Assembly: GCF_000153125.2 (NCBI RefSeq)
Contig: NZ_CM002299.1
Coordinates: forward strand, 2,417,075-2,481,074
Source of the DNA: Congregibacter litoralis KT71
Lineage (GTDB): Bacteria > Pseudomonadota > Gammaproteobacteria > Pseudomonadales > Halieaceae
Reading direction: 5' to 3'
DNA length: 64,000 bases
The position numbers and the translations under genes were made by a program. Within the stretch, counting starts at the first letter, position 1. Each line of letters begins with the position of its first letter. Below are positions 28,769 through 37,951 of the stretch, in pieces. The notes under the pieces are model-generated. The model saw only the letters and a list, made by a program, of their open reading frames with translations, was not told where the DNA came from and made no database searches.

Positions 28769-30382
28769 TCAGGGTTTCAGTTGCGGATAATCCACACCCA
28801 GTTGTTCGAGGTAAGTCGTGTATTTGCTGGGATCGTAGTAGAGCGGCTTCAAGCGCTCCTTGAACTCCCTCATGATCGCCGCATTTTTTTCGATGGCGGG
28901 CTTATCATCCTCACTGATAAAGGGCACGTACTCGATGTCCTTGAGTTGCTCCTCCTCAAAATACGTCCAGGCTTCCTCCAGTAGCTCCGGCTCCGTCAGC
29001 AGATCCATCATGGTGGCGGCAAGCACCTTTGCGCCAGCGGCGGCCCCCTTATGGGCTATGGGTGTTGCCATTGCCATTGCGGAGGACCAGTTGTGACCGA
29101 TGGTGCCGGGAATATTGGACGGAAACCGCAGGGTGACCGTGGGCACATTCCAGGAAACATCGCCGATATCGTCCGACCCGCCACTGATAGGCCTTTCGGG
29201 AGGTGCCTGAAGCTCGCTCAGTTTCGTCGCAAGGCCTTCCTCTTTAAGATTCTCGGCCTCCATGAGTTCCTGCACCGCGCGGGCAAAAGTCTGATCGTCT
29301 TCGGACCACTCGGGAAGGCCGACCGCCTGAATGTTGTGGTACATGCGCTCGGCGATGACCTTGTTAAAGTGGCGCGGCCACGCTGAACCAATGATACGCC
29401 GTTCCACGGTGGTGCCGGTCATCATCGCCGCGCCTTCAGCGATCTGCTGAAGCGACTCGAAATTCTCAAGAATATGTTCGGCGGTAATCTCCCGGATGAA
29501 ATACCAGACACTCGCTTTTGACGGCACCACGTTGGGCTGGTCACCTCCATCGACTACCACGTAATGGGAGCGCTGGAGGGGTCTGAGATGCTCACGCTTG
29601 TAGTTCCAGCCCACGTTCATAAGCTCCACGGCATCAAGAGCACTCTTGCCACGCCAGGGATCACCCGCGCCGTGAGCGGCCACGCCGTTGAACTGATACT
29701 GCACGGACACCAGACCCGTTCCCCGGTCACCGCCCCAGGAGGTCTGGAGGTTGCGACCTACGTGGGTAAAGAGCACCGCATCGACATCCTCAAAACGTCC
29801 GTCCCGGGCGTAGTAGGACTTGGCGCCCACTAGCTCTTCGGCAATCCCGGGCCAGATCACCAGAGTGCCGGGAAGCCCCTCCCGCTCCATGATCTCCTTA
29901 ACCGCCAGGGCCGCGGCGACGGTAACGCCGTGTCCCGAGTTGTGGCCCTCACCGTGGCCCGGCGCACCTTCCACCATGGGCTGCCGATAAGCCACACCCG
30001 GCATCTGCGACGCCTTGGGAATACCATCCACGTCCGAGCCCAGGGCGATCACGGGCTCGCCGCTGCCCCAACTCGCCCACCACCCCGAGGGCATACCGGA
30101 GACACCCTGCTCAACGGAAAAACCCTCCTTCTCCAGGAGCGCTGTCATATAAGCCTGGGTTTCAAACTCCTGAAAACCCAGTTCGGAAAAAGAAAACAGA
30201 CTGTCTATGATCTCCTGAATAAGCTTTTCACGATCCTCTACTCCCTTGACTGCCTCCGCCTGCAAACCGGACAACACAGGTTTGGCATCACCCTGCTCCT
30301 CGGCAGCGTTCAGGGCCCATGGAGCAATAGCCAGGGCCAGTGTTGCGGTCGCCCTGAGGACGGATCGGTGAAGTTTAGCCAT
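28769..30382 (-). CDS. exported M20D-type amidohydrolase/aminoacylase
   Basis: 537 residues. Signal peptide (ATLALAIAPWALNA). M20D peptidase-fold features: ALGSDVDGIP, GHGEGHNSGHGVTVAAAL (metal-binding His residues) and the Glu pair in PGIAEELVGAK, plus a dimerisation domain containing GVAAHGAGDPWRGKSALDAVELM. Related to AbgB and IAA-amino-acid hydrolases that cleave N-acyl or aromatic amides. Start chosen at the ATG preceded by GAGGAAAACTCC. Export to the periplasm implies scavenging. Convergent with the NYN gene. Confidence 0.87.
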   Translation of the reverse strand: MAKLHRSVLRATATLALAIAPWALNAAEEQGDAKPVLSGLQAEAVKGVEDREKLIQEIIDSLFSFSELGFQEFETQAYMTALLEKEGFSVEQGVSGMPSGWWASWGSGEPVIALGSDVDGIPKASQMPGVAYRQPMVEGAPGHGEGHNSGHGVTVAAALAVKEIMEREGLPGTLVIWPGIAEELVGAKSYYARDGRFEDVDAVLFTHVGRNLQTSWGGDRGTGLVSVQYQFNGVAAHGAGDPWRGKSALDAVELMNVGWNYKREHLRPLQRSHYVVVDGGDQPNVVPSKASVWYFIREITAEHILENFESLQQIAEGAAMMTGTTVERRIIGSAWPRHFNKVIAERMYHNIQAVGLPEWSEDDQTFARAVQELMEAENLKEEGLATKLSELQAPPERPISGGSDDIGDVSWNVPTVTLRFPSNIPGTIGHNWSSAMAMATPIAHKGAAAGAKVLAATMMDLLTEPELLEEAWTYFEEEQLKDIEYVPFISEDDKPAIEKNAAIMREFKERLKPLYYDPSKYTTYLEQLGVDYPQLKP

Positions 30383-30461
30383 GGAGTTTTCCTCGTTTTG
30401 ACTCGTTGGTTTTATGCCCGATGATGCCGCCGGGCCTGTTAAGCATGCCATGTCAGGAAGT

Positions 30462-31103
30462 TCAGCGCTTGAGCCCGTCTTTTTCCAGCTTCCAGCACAG
30501 GGAATCTATGCGGTCCTGCCCGAAGAACGGCTCATCCTTGTAAACAAAAAGCGGCACGCCGCGATGCCCCGCTGCCGCCTGCGCTTCCTGATTGCTTTCG
30601 ACAATGGCCTTGTGGGTCTCGCCAGAGTCCACGGCAGCTTCCATAGCCGCTAAATCCAGACCCGCCCGTTTCGCCGCATCGGCGAGATGATCGCCCTGAT
30701 TCCAATCCGGGGTCCCGCTCCAGATGAGACGCGACACTTCCCGGGCAAAGGGCACACCGGTTTCTCGCTTTTCGGCCTCCACACCCAGATAGGTGAGACG
30801 GAAGATATGCGGTTGCTCATCGGCTATTGTGAAGGTGCTCATATCCTGAACTATAGGATCAGGACTGGGGAACCCCGCAGGCAAGCCCAGCATTTCTGCC
30901 CGTCGCAACCAATCAATGAGAATGTATCGGACACGGTCGTGATTGGACTTATCAAAAAAATTCGGTTCACGGATAGCCAGGGGCAGTACCGGTCTTAAAT
31001 GCAGCTCCACATCGAAGTCCCGGAGAGCATCCTCCGCAAGCTGCGCTGCGAGGTAACTGTAGGGACTGCGAAACGAAAAATACAAATCGATGGTTTCACT
31101 CAC
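30462..31103 (-). CDS. DsbA-family 2-hydroxychromene-2-carboxylate isomerase-like protein
   Basis: 213 residues. YFSFRSPYSYLAAQLAE matches the kappa-class GST/DsbA-like HCCA isomerase family, where the usual redox Cys is replaced by Ser (Ser13), the glutathione-activating position. The end motif GVPLFVYKDEPFFGQDRID is the family's cis-Pro region and C-terminal signature. Probably a glutathione-dependent isomerase or transferase in the cytoplasm. Eighty bases downstream of the M20D start, same strand. Confidence 0.88.
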   Translation of the reverse strand: MSETIDLYFSFRSPYSYLAAQLAEDALRDFDVELHLRPVLPLAIREPNFFDKSNHDRVRYILIDWLRRAEMLGLPAGFPSPDPIVQDMSTFTIADEQPHIFRLTYLGVEAEKRETGVPFAREVSRLIWSGTPDWNQGDHLADAAKRAGLDLAAMEAAVDSGETHKAIVESNQEAQAAAGHRGVPLFVYKDEPFFGQDRIDSLCWKLEKDGLKR

Positions 31104-31336
31104 TATTGACTCTCCCCTCTCTTATTACGATGAAAGTGTGATTTCAAGGGTCGCCCCAAACTCTGAGTCCGGAGCAGCATCAGACTTGTGAAGTATGAGC
31201 TCCCGTTGGCTTTTACTTCATCGGCTCTGCCTTAGGCCGTATAGTAGACCACAACGACGCCGGCGTTGGTCGCCTGATGGGCCATCAATATTTTACGGGA
31301 CGTAGAACTCACCTTAGAGGAATAGCGGGATACTTC

Positions 31337-32659
31337 ATGAAATCATCATCGATGCTTCAATTGCCGACCCTGGTCGGCTCCCTGTTAATCACCGCCCTGG
31401 GCACAGGTGCCAGCGCCCTGAACGCCGCAGATGCCGATGCCACCATCCTGCCGGAGTACACAGCAGAGATGGAAGCCCTGACTGCCGATGCGCGGGTACA
31501 AACAGCCCTGGACTACGTGCTGACCCTTGAAGCCCGGTCCAGGCAGGAGTTGATCGAACTTACGGAAATCCCCGCGCCACCGTTTAAAGAGGACGTTCGG
31601 GCCGCTCATTTTGCGACGATGCTCAAAGATCGCGGTCTTGAGGATGTCACCATCGACGGCGCGGGCAACGTGATTGGGCGCCGCCCGGGGAAATCGGGTG
31701 ACAAGGTGGTCGCCTATGCCGCACACCTGGACACGGTGTTTCCCGAAGAGACCGACGTCACGGTGAAATTTGAAGGTAACAAGATGATCGCGCCGGGTAT
31801 CGGTGATAACACCCGGGGTCTGGTCACGCTTCTGGAAGTTATTTCGGCCCTTGACGAAGCGGATATCGAAACCGAGGCGGACGTTTTGTTCATCGGCAAC
31901 GTGGGAGAGGAAGGCCTCGGGGATCTCCGCGGCGTGAAATACCTGTTTCGCGATGGCGCGGAAAAAATCGATACCTTCATTGCCGTCGATGGCGGTAACG
32001 CCGAGCGCATCGTTTACGGTGGTGTCGGCTCTCACCGTTATCGGGTGACTTTCAAAGGACCCGGCGGCCACTCCTGGGGCGCTTTTGGCCTCGCGAACCC
32101 CCAACATGCCCTGGGCCGCGCTATCGCCCTCTTTGATGAAAACGCCCCCTCGGTAACCACCGTGGGCGAGAAAACCAGCTACAACGTCGGCCGCATCGGT
32201 GGTGGCACTTCCATCAACTCCATCCCTTTTGAGGCGTGGATGGAAATTGATATGCGCTCAGGGAGCCAGGACAAGCTCGACGACATCGATGCGGTGCTCC
32301 AGGCGGCGATTCAAACCGCGTTAAAGGAAGAGAATGAGGGGCGCCTCGATGGCCCCGCACTGACGGTAGACGTCGACCGCGTAGGCACCCGTCCTGCGGC
32401 CAAAGGCGATGCAACGGCCGCGTTGGTGCAGCGTGCCATGGCGGCGACCACCGCTCTTGGCGTAACGCCATCTCTGCAGATCTCCTCGACGGACTCGAAT
32501 CTGCCGATTTCCAAGGGTATTCCCGCGGTCACCATGAGTCGCGGCGGAAAATCGGGTAAAGCTCACTCCCTGGCTGAGTACTGGGAGCCCGTCGACGTTC
32601 ACCTCGGCCCCCAGATCGGCATACTGACCATCCTTGCGGAAGCGGGATTGGCAGACTAG
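31337..32659 (+). CDS. exported M20 metallopeptidase (PepT-like)
   Basis: 440 residues. Signal peptide (LVGSLLITALGTGASALNA) then an M20 fold: YAAHLDTVFPEE (HxD metal motif), APGIGDNTRGLVTLLE (second Asp) and FIGNVGEEGLGDLRG (catalytic and metal Glu pair). HSLAEYWEP near the end carries the last metal His. It hydrolyses peptides or acylated amino acids in the periplasm. The ATG follows AGCGGGATACTTC; a longer frame upstream is unlikely. Its stop lies inside the SprT-like frame. Confidence 0.87.
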   Translation: MKSSSMLQLPTLVGSLLITALGTGASALNAADADATILPEYTAEMEALTADARVQTALDYVLTLEARSRQELIELTEIPAPPFKEDVRAAHFATMLKDRGLEDVTIDGAGNVIGRRPGKSGDKVVAYAAHLDTVFPEETDVTVKFEGNKMIAPGIGDNTRGLVTLLEVISALDEADIETEADVLFIGNVGEEGLGDLRGVKYLFRDGAEKIDTFIAVDGGNAERIVYGGVGSHRYRVTFKGPGGHSWGAFGLANPQHALGRAIALFDENAPSVTTVGEKTSYNVGRIGGGTSINSIPFEAWMEIDMRSGSQDKLDDIDAVLQAAIQTALKEENEGRLDGPALTVDVDRVGTRPAAKGDATAALVQRAMAATTALGVTPSLQISSTDSNLPISKGIPAVTMSRGGKSGKAHSLAEYWEPVDVHLGPQIGILTILAEAGLAD

Positions 32660-33233
32660 AGCGCTGAACACGGGATTTGAAGGGACTGCCCCGGCCTCGG
32701 CCCCCGACGGCCCCCTCACGGAAAACGCGATACGCCATATCGTTGCCCGGGAGCGGGTCCGCGCCGAGGCTCTGTTTACAGACTGGGAGCATCCTTTTCG
32801 GGAGCTCTCCTTCAACCGTGCCCGCCGCTCCTACGGGCAGGCTCATCGCGACGGGCGCATGGTGTTATCCAAAAGCTTCCTAGGGACCACTGCCCTGGCA
32901 GATTTGGAAGACACTATCCGCCACGAGCTTGCCCATCTTATTGCCGGCATTCGTTTCAAACACGGCCCGCGCTGGCGGCATGTTGCGAGCACCCTCGGGG
33001 CGATACCCCGGGCGTCGGGACGCTCGGAGGATGCGGAACTTCACGAGAAAATGTCCCATGCACGCTTCACCCTCATCGCTATCATGCAAAACGGCGAGGA
33101 GCGTACGGTGCGCAAAGTCCATCGACGCTCCCGCCGCTACGCGGAGTACAGACTCGGCCGTCGAGGGCAGCGATATCACATCAAGGGCGACTTCGTGGAG
33201 CGCTTTGTCTATATCGACGAGCAAGAACGATAA
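32634..33233 (+). CDS. SprT-like metallopeptidase domain protein
   Basis: 199 residues from a TTG start that overlaps the M20 gene by 26 bases. IRHELAHLIAGIRFKHGPRWRHVA (about 100-123) is the HExxH zinc motif plus downstream His of the SprT-like/SPRTN family, which in other organisms degrades DNA-protein crosslinks. The usual Cys-rich C-terminal tail is replaced by basic RRSRRYAEYRLGRRGQRYHIKG. The start is uncertain, because no ATG lies near and the region from about residue 25 on is the part that looks conserved. Confidence 0.75.
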   Translation: MRKRDWQTRALNTGFEGTAPASAPDGPLTENAIRHIVARERVRAEALFTDWEHPFRELSFNRARRSYGQAHRDGRMVLSKSFLGTTALADLEDTIRHELAHLIAGIRFKHGPRWRHVASTLGAIPRASGRSEDAELHEKMSHARFTLIAIMQNGEERTVRKVHRRSRRYAEYRLGRRGQRYHIKGDFVERFVYIDEQER

Positions 33234-33312
33234 GCCCGCCCCCAGCGGCTGGCACCTAGCCCGGCTTGTCGTCATACCGCCCGCGCTTCTATACTCCCGT
33301 CCCCTCTTTCCG

Positions 33313-34926
33313 ATGGCTATTCCTTTGAAAAAGATACCTCGCCCAGCATTCGCGCAGCCAGCGGTATTACCGATTCGGAGGATAGCCTCGCTGTCCCTGA
33401 CCTTTGTTCTGGCGCTGACCATGGCTCTGACCAGCACCGCCGCGGAAGCGGCATCGCCCTACGATCTGCCGATACGGGAGCATCGCTTTGAAAACGGTCT
33501 GCGCCTGTTGGTTCTGGAGCGTCCCGGGGATAAGCGGGTAGAAGCGAAGATTTTTACGGACATGGGTGCCATCCATGAAACGCCCGGGCTCCTGGGGGCG
33601 GCGCATTTTCAGGAGCACATCATGTTCAAGGGAACGCCCTCTCTGGGTACCACGAACTGGTCTGCGGAGGCTCCCATAAGAGAACGCATGAAAGCTGTGG
33701 AAGCCGACTACATCGAAGAGAAGAACCGGGCCCGAAACCTCATTCGTCAGCGTGGAGCCATGGATGACTACCGGCACGGCGAGGCCACGGCCCGCATGGA
33801 AGCATTGCAGGCAGAGCTCGCTGCACTGGAAGAGGAAGCCTCGCAATACCGGGAAAACGGCGCCCTGAACAAGTGGTATCAGGCCTATGGCGGGACCAAT
33901 CTCACCGCCACCACGGAACAGGAGTACATGAAGTTCGACATCAATCTTCCCGTGGAGCGCATCGATCTGTTCTTCAGAATCGAAGCAGACCGCATGGCGA
34001 ACACCGTGTTTCGGGAGTTTGATCAGGAACGCATGATTCTCGTGGAGCAGCGTCTCGGAGACCTCAACAAACCCTCCACGCCCTATTACGAGCAAATGAA
34101 TGCCGTGGCAGGGCTGATCCATCCGGTGTTTTGGCCCGAGGGCTATATGAGCGATTTTTACGAATACACGCGAACGACGCAACGCGCGCTCTATGAGGAG
34201 TATTTCGTCGTCAACAACAGCACCATCGTCCTCATCGGCGGCGTCAGTCTCGAAGCTATGATCCCCCGAGTGGAGCATTACTTTGGCTGGATGGAGCCCG
34301 CCCCCGAGCCCACGCGAACCCCTGCCATCGAGCCGCGACCCGGTGCCGAGCGGCGACTGATCTATCGAAATAATGAGATCAGTCCCCGCGTCGAATTTCG
34401 CTATCTCATCCCTGCCGTAGGGCACCCGGACCGCCCAATGTTCGATGTTCTGGGCGAAGTCACCAGCGCCCGTCTGGAGAGTGCCGTCGAGGACGCGGAG
34501 CTGGCCGCGACGGTAAACGTCAATACCCGGGTGGTGCATACCCAGCGCTTTGGCGTTCCCGCCACGATGAACTTCGAATTGATCCTGAGCGATGCCGGGG
34601 ACCTGGCCGCGGCGGAGGCCGTGCTTGAAGAAACTCTGGCGACCCTCGGCGAAGGCGTCAGTAAAGACGAGCTTCAAACTGCCAAGGCAGCCTTGCGCAC
34701 CCAATGGTTCCGCACCATGCGCGATGCCAGCGCCCTGGCCTTTGAGATAGGCCACTTTCAGACCATGGACAGCTGGAAAACACTGCCGAAGTACCTTGCG
34801 GCGCGGGACACTGTGGAGACCGGGGATATAGAGCGCCTGGCGGGCACTTATCTCGTCGTCGACAATCGCAGCGTGGGCATTGCCCGTCCGCGCCAGACTG
34901 TGGCAACGGCGGAGATGCAGCCATGA
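33313..34926 (+). CDS. M16 zinc peptidase (HxxEH subunit)
   Basis: 537 residues with an N-terminal membrane/signal segment (IASLSLTFVLALTMALTSTAAEA). The inverted zinc motif is His98-Phe-Gln-Glu101-His102 (AHFQEHIMFKGT). An insert rich in charged heptads (about 113-175) probably forms a coiled coil, then two M16 subdomains with SFEAMIPRVEHYF-like and NEISPRVEF segments. This is the catalytic half of a two-protein periplasmic M16 peptidase; the next gene, overlapping by four bases, lacks the motif and is its partner. Start at the ATG rather than further upstream, where the frame overlaps the SprT gene. Confidence 0.85.
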   Translation: MAIPLKKIPRPAFAQPAVLPIRRIASLSLTFVLALTMALTSTAAEAASPYDLPIREHRFENGLRLLVLERPGDKRVEAKIFTDMGAIHETPGLLGAAHFQEHIMFKGTPSLGTTNWSAEAPIRERMKAVEADYIEEKNRARNLIRQRGAMDDYRHGEATARMEALQAELAALEEEASQYRENGALNKWYQAYGGTNLTATTEQEYMKFDINLPVERIDLFFRIEADRMANTVFREFDQERMILVEQRLGDLNKPSTPYYEQMNAVAGLIHPVFWPEGYMSDFYEYTRTTQRALYEEYFVVNNSTIVLIGGVSLEAMIPRVEHYFGWMEPAPEPTRTPAIEPRPGAERRLIYRNNEISPRVEFRYLIPAVGHPDRPMFDVLGEVTSARLESAVEDAELAATVNVNTRVVHTQRFGVPATMNFELILSDAGDLAAAEAVLEETLATLGEGVSKDELQTAKAALRTQWFRTMRDASALAFEIGHFQTMDSWKTLPKYLAARDTVETGDIERLAGTYLVVDNRSVGIARPRQTVATAEMQP

Positions 34927-36356
34927 AGATGTTCAGAAGCACTGTCGGCTCCCTTACGGCAGCCATCGCAATTTTTGGAATGGTTGTCGGCCCGGTTACG
35001 GCCCAGGACACCACGCACCCCCAGCGCATGGCCCTGCCCGCCGTAAAAGCTGAGCGACCCGCTCCGGAATCAATGCAAGTGATGCTGGACAACGGGTTAG
35101 TTGCCTATGTGGCCGAGGATCATCGCGCCCCGCTTACGACGCTCACGGCGTATATCGGTGTCGGCAGCGGCCATGGCGCCCCCGGCGAGGCCCCAGCCCT
35201 GGCCGCCGCCCTGCGCCGGGGTCCCGCCTCTATGGCACGGGATGAGTTTCAAAGCCTCCTCGGCACAATGAACGCAGAGTTTCGTGTGAGGCAACACCAC
35301 GAGCTCACCGAAGTCTTCTTGGATGTGCCCGCCGCCAAAACCGCTGACGCCCTTACACTGTTAGCCGCCGTGCTCAGCGCTCCGGCATTTGAAGGCGCTG
35401 AATCCCTTGCCATTCAAAGCACCACCAGCCCCAGCATCGACTACAACTATTCCCTGGTGAATGCGGTAGCGATGTTCGAAAAACGGCTTTTCGCCAACCA
35501 TCCCTTTGGACGAAAGGCGACCGCCGAACAAGGTACCGCTGCCGCAGGCACCGGAGCACGAAGCCTCCATAAGCGCTATGTCGTGGCAAAAAACACCACT
35601 CTGGCGGTGGCAGGCGACTTCAAGCGGAATAGCGTCGTGAAGGCGACCCGCAAGGCCTTTGGCTCCCTGGCTGACAACGCGCCCCCTGCTCCAACGACGT
35701 TTCCACCCCTCTCTCCCCCGCAAGAGCGGGAGTTGTTGCTATCGGATGCGGACCGCATTCAGGGTTGGGTGGTTATCGGTCATGAGCTACCCCGGGTTCC
35801 CGTGGAGGACCAGGCGGCACTGGATGTTATGGATTACATCCTCGGCGCCTATCATCTCGATTCCCGCCTCTATCGAAGTTCCCGGGAAACCCGCGGCCTG
35901 ACCAATGACAACAGCGCCTTCCTTGAGCCCGGCATCAGAGGTCCCGGTGCCTACTCCTTCCGCACCTATGGTCGGCCGGAGGCGGTGCGCCTGCTTGTGG
36001 ACGTCACCTTCCGGGAACTAACGCGTATCCGCGAATCTCTCGCTACGGACGACGAACTCTTTGTGGCCAAAGGTGCCTTGGTGGATGGGATTTACGCCAC
36101 GCGCTACGCCACAGGTGTCGATACCACCCAGGCCTACGCCAAGGAGTGGCTCAGCCGGGGAGATCACGAAACCTCCGCCAGTTATCCTGATCGCGTGGCC
36201 GCCGTCACTGCGGAGTCCGTGCGCGCTGCGGCGCAACGCTACATTCACCCGGAGCGCATGATTGTGGCCGTTTTAGGCCCCCTGGATAAGATAGAGGGCG
36301 CCCCCGCCATCGAATCGGAGCCGCAATTGCAGGCATGGTCTGGGACATCACCCTAG
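34923..36356 (+). CDS. M16-fold protein lacking the zinc motif (partner of the preceding peptidase)
   Basis: 477 residues. Signal peptide (LTAAIAIFGMVVGPVTAQ), then QVMLDNGLVAYVAEDHRAPLTTLTAYIGVGSGHGAPGEAPALAAALRRG. This lines up with the M16 N-terminal domain, but where HxxEH is expected there is PALAAALRRG, so no zinc site. Overlap with the active gene (ATGA) supports a heterodimer such as PqqL-like or mitochondrial-type MPP/core pairs. The role is structural and substrate binding. Confidence 0.85.
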   Translation: MKMFRSTVGSLTAAIAIFGMVVGPVTAQDTTHPQRMALPAVKAERPAPESMQVMLDNGLVAYVAEDHRAPLTTLTAYIGVGSGHGAPGEAPALAAALRRGPASMARDEFQSLLGTMNAEFRVRQHHELTEVFLDVPAAKTADALTLLAAVLSAPAFEGAESLAIQSTTSPSIDYNYSLVNAVAMFEKRLFANHPFGRKATAEQGTAAAGTGARSLHKRYVVAKNTTLAVAGDFKRNSVVKATRKAFGSLADNAPPAPTTFPPLSPPQERELLLSDADRIQGWVVIGHELPRVPVEDQAALDVMDYILGAYHLDSRLYRSSRETRGLTNDNSAFLEPGIRGPGAYSFRTYGRPEAVRLLVDVTFRELTRIRESLATDDELFVAKGALVDGIYATRYATGVDTTQAYAKEWLSRGDHETSASYPDRVAAVTAESVRAAAQRYIHPERMIVAVLGPLDKIEGAPAIESEPQLQAWSGTSP

Positions 36357-36473
36357 GCCGCACCGGAGCTCCCAAATTTCAGAAGCGGGATCACCAATTT
36401 GATGATAGGGTTATTCAAAGATTGCCAGAAGGCTCTCGGTAGCTGGCAGTAAACAACGGGCAGGAGTCAGAGC

Positions 36474-37790
36474 TTGAATCCGCGGTACGCCCTGGATGAC
36501 TTTTTCATTCAGCTTTTTCAGGAGGACGGTCCCCAGGCCGTGACCCGAAGCCTCGATTGGCTCGGAGCCTTCGTCATCACTGAGAACGGACTGATCGTCG
36601 CGGCGAACGCTGCCTTCTGTGAAGTTCTGGAAAAACCTGAAGGGGACCTCATTGGCACCCCGGTCTTTGATCACATCACACCCGATGAACAATCCTCCAT
36701 GCGGGAGCGCTTTGCCTCCCAAAATACGACACCTTACGCCCTCAAACTGTCCCTGGGTCATCACCGCATCAAGCAGGTAATGGTCACGCCCCACGTTTTC
36801 CCGGTGGCCGATACGCACTATCGTCTGGCAGCCTTCACGGATGTCTCGGAATATGAGCGCATCAAGGACTCAGAAAATCGCTTTAAACACGTCTTCGGCG
36901 CCGCGGGCATTGGTATTGCCCGAGTGAATCTGGATGGCAGTTGGCTGGAATGCAACGAAAAGCTCTGCGAGATCCTCGGCTATTCCGAGGAGAATCTCCT
37001 TCCGCTGACGTTTCAGGACCTTACCCACCCGGATGATCTCGATGAGGACCTGCACTATGTCGAGGAGATGCTTGCGGGACTTCGCAGCACCTACTCCATG
37101 CAGAAACGCTATCGCCATGAACAGGGGCATTACTTCTGGGCCCGCCTAACGGTCAGCTTGGTGAGGGATGCAGCCGACCACCCCCAGTACTTTGTCAGTC
37201 TTATCCAGGACATCTCGGCGGAAAAACAGGCGGAGATCGCTGCCGAGCAGTTGAACGACAGCCTCGCCAAGCTATCCATGACCGACGGACTCACGGGTAT
37301 CGGTAATCGACGGAGGTTCGATACAGCGCTGGAAAACGAGTGGCGACGCGCCAGCCGTCATGGCACAGAGCTCGCTTTGGTCCTCGCTGACATTGATGAC
37401 TTCAAAGCCTTCAACGATGATTTTGGGCATCTGGCGGGAGATGACTGTCTAAAAAACATCGCCGCTGCCATTGAGGCATTCGGTAACCGCGTCGGTGATT
37501 GCGTCGCGCGTTACGGCGGTGAAGAGTTAGCGATTATACTCCCGGGACTCTCCCTTGAGGATGCGGCCAGCGTCGCCGAGCAGTGTCGCCAGGCCGTCGA
37601 GGCGCTCGGCATTGCACGAAAGGCCTGTGGCGACGGGGCGTCCGTAGTCACCATCAGCCTTGGGGTAGCGGCGATGCACCCGGACAGCAAGGATGCTGCG
37701 GAGACGCTTATCGAAGCCGCAGACAAGCAGCTTTACCGGGCGAAAAGTAGCGGCAAGAACAAGGTGCAACCGACGCCCGGCACAGGCTGA
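36474..37790 (+). CDS. PAS-PAS-GGDEF diguanylate cyclase
   Basis: 438 residues from a TTG start preceded by AGGAGTCAGAGC. Two PAS domains (about 25-125 and 135-250; the second has FGAAGIGIARVNLDG and THPDDLDED) precede a GGDEF domain. DGLTGIGNRRRFD (about 268-280) and RYGGEELAIILPG (346 region) are the active-site signatures; GGEEF/GGEEL variants are active. An inhibitory I-site RVGD lies exactly five residues before GGEEL, so product inhibition by c-di-GMP is expected. No membrane segment: a cytoplasmic cyclase that senses a ligand or redox signal through PAS. Confidence 0.92.
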   Translation: MNPRYALDDFFIQLFQEDGPQAVTRSLDWLGAFVITENGLIVAANAAFCEVLEKPEGDLIGTPVFDHITPDEQSSMRERFASQNTTPYALKLSLGHHRIKQVMVTPHVFPVADTHYRLAAFTDVSEYERIKDSENRFKHVFGAAGIGIARVNLDGSWLECNEKLCEILGYSEENLLPLTFQDLTHPDDLDEDLHYVEEMLAGLRSTYSMQKRYRHEQGHYFWARLTVSLVRDAADHPQYFVSLIQDISAEKQAEIAAEQLNDSLAKLSMTDGLTGIGNRRRFDTALENEWRRASRHGTELALVLADIDDFKAFNDDFGHLAGDDCLKNIAAAIEAFGNRVGDCVARYGGEELAIILPGLSLEDAASVAEQCRQAVEALGIARKACGDGASVVTISLGVAAMHPDSKDAAETLIEAADKQLYRAKSSGKNKVQPTPGTG

Positions 37791-37951
37791 CCCCCGTGTA
37801 GGGAGCCGCCACCGTTGCTCCCCCGGACCGACCGCTAGTCTCCTGCACCCTGGGGCGTAACCTCCTCTTCCACTCGGCAATATTGGCTTCCTATACCGGC
37901 TAAAAGGATCTAACCTTGGGCGCTTTTCCTTAACACGCCGGCCAATGATTC

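Noticed and set aside
33367..34755. 462-codon reverse frame opposite the M16 gene
   Set aside because: Shadow of the M16 coding sequence; the forward product has an intact HxxEH and domain order.
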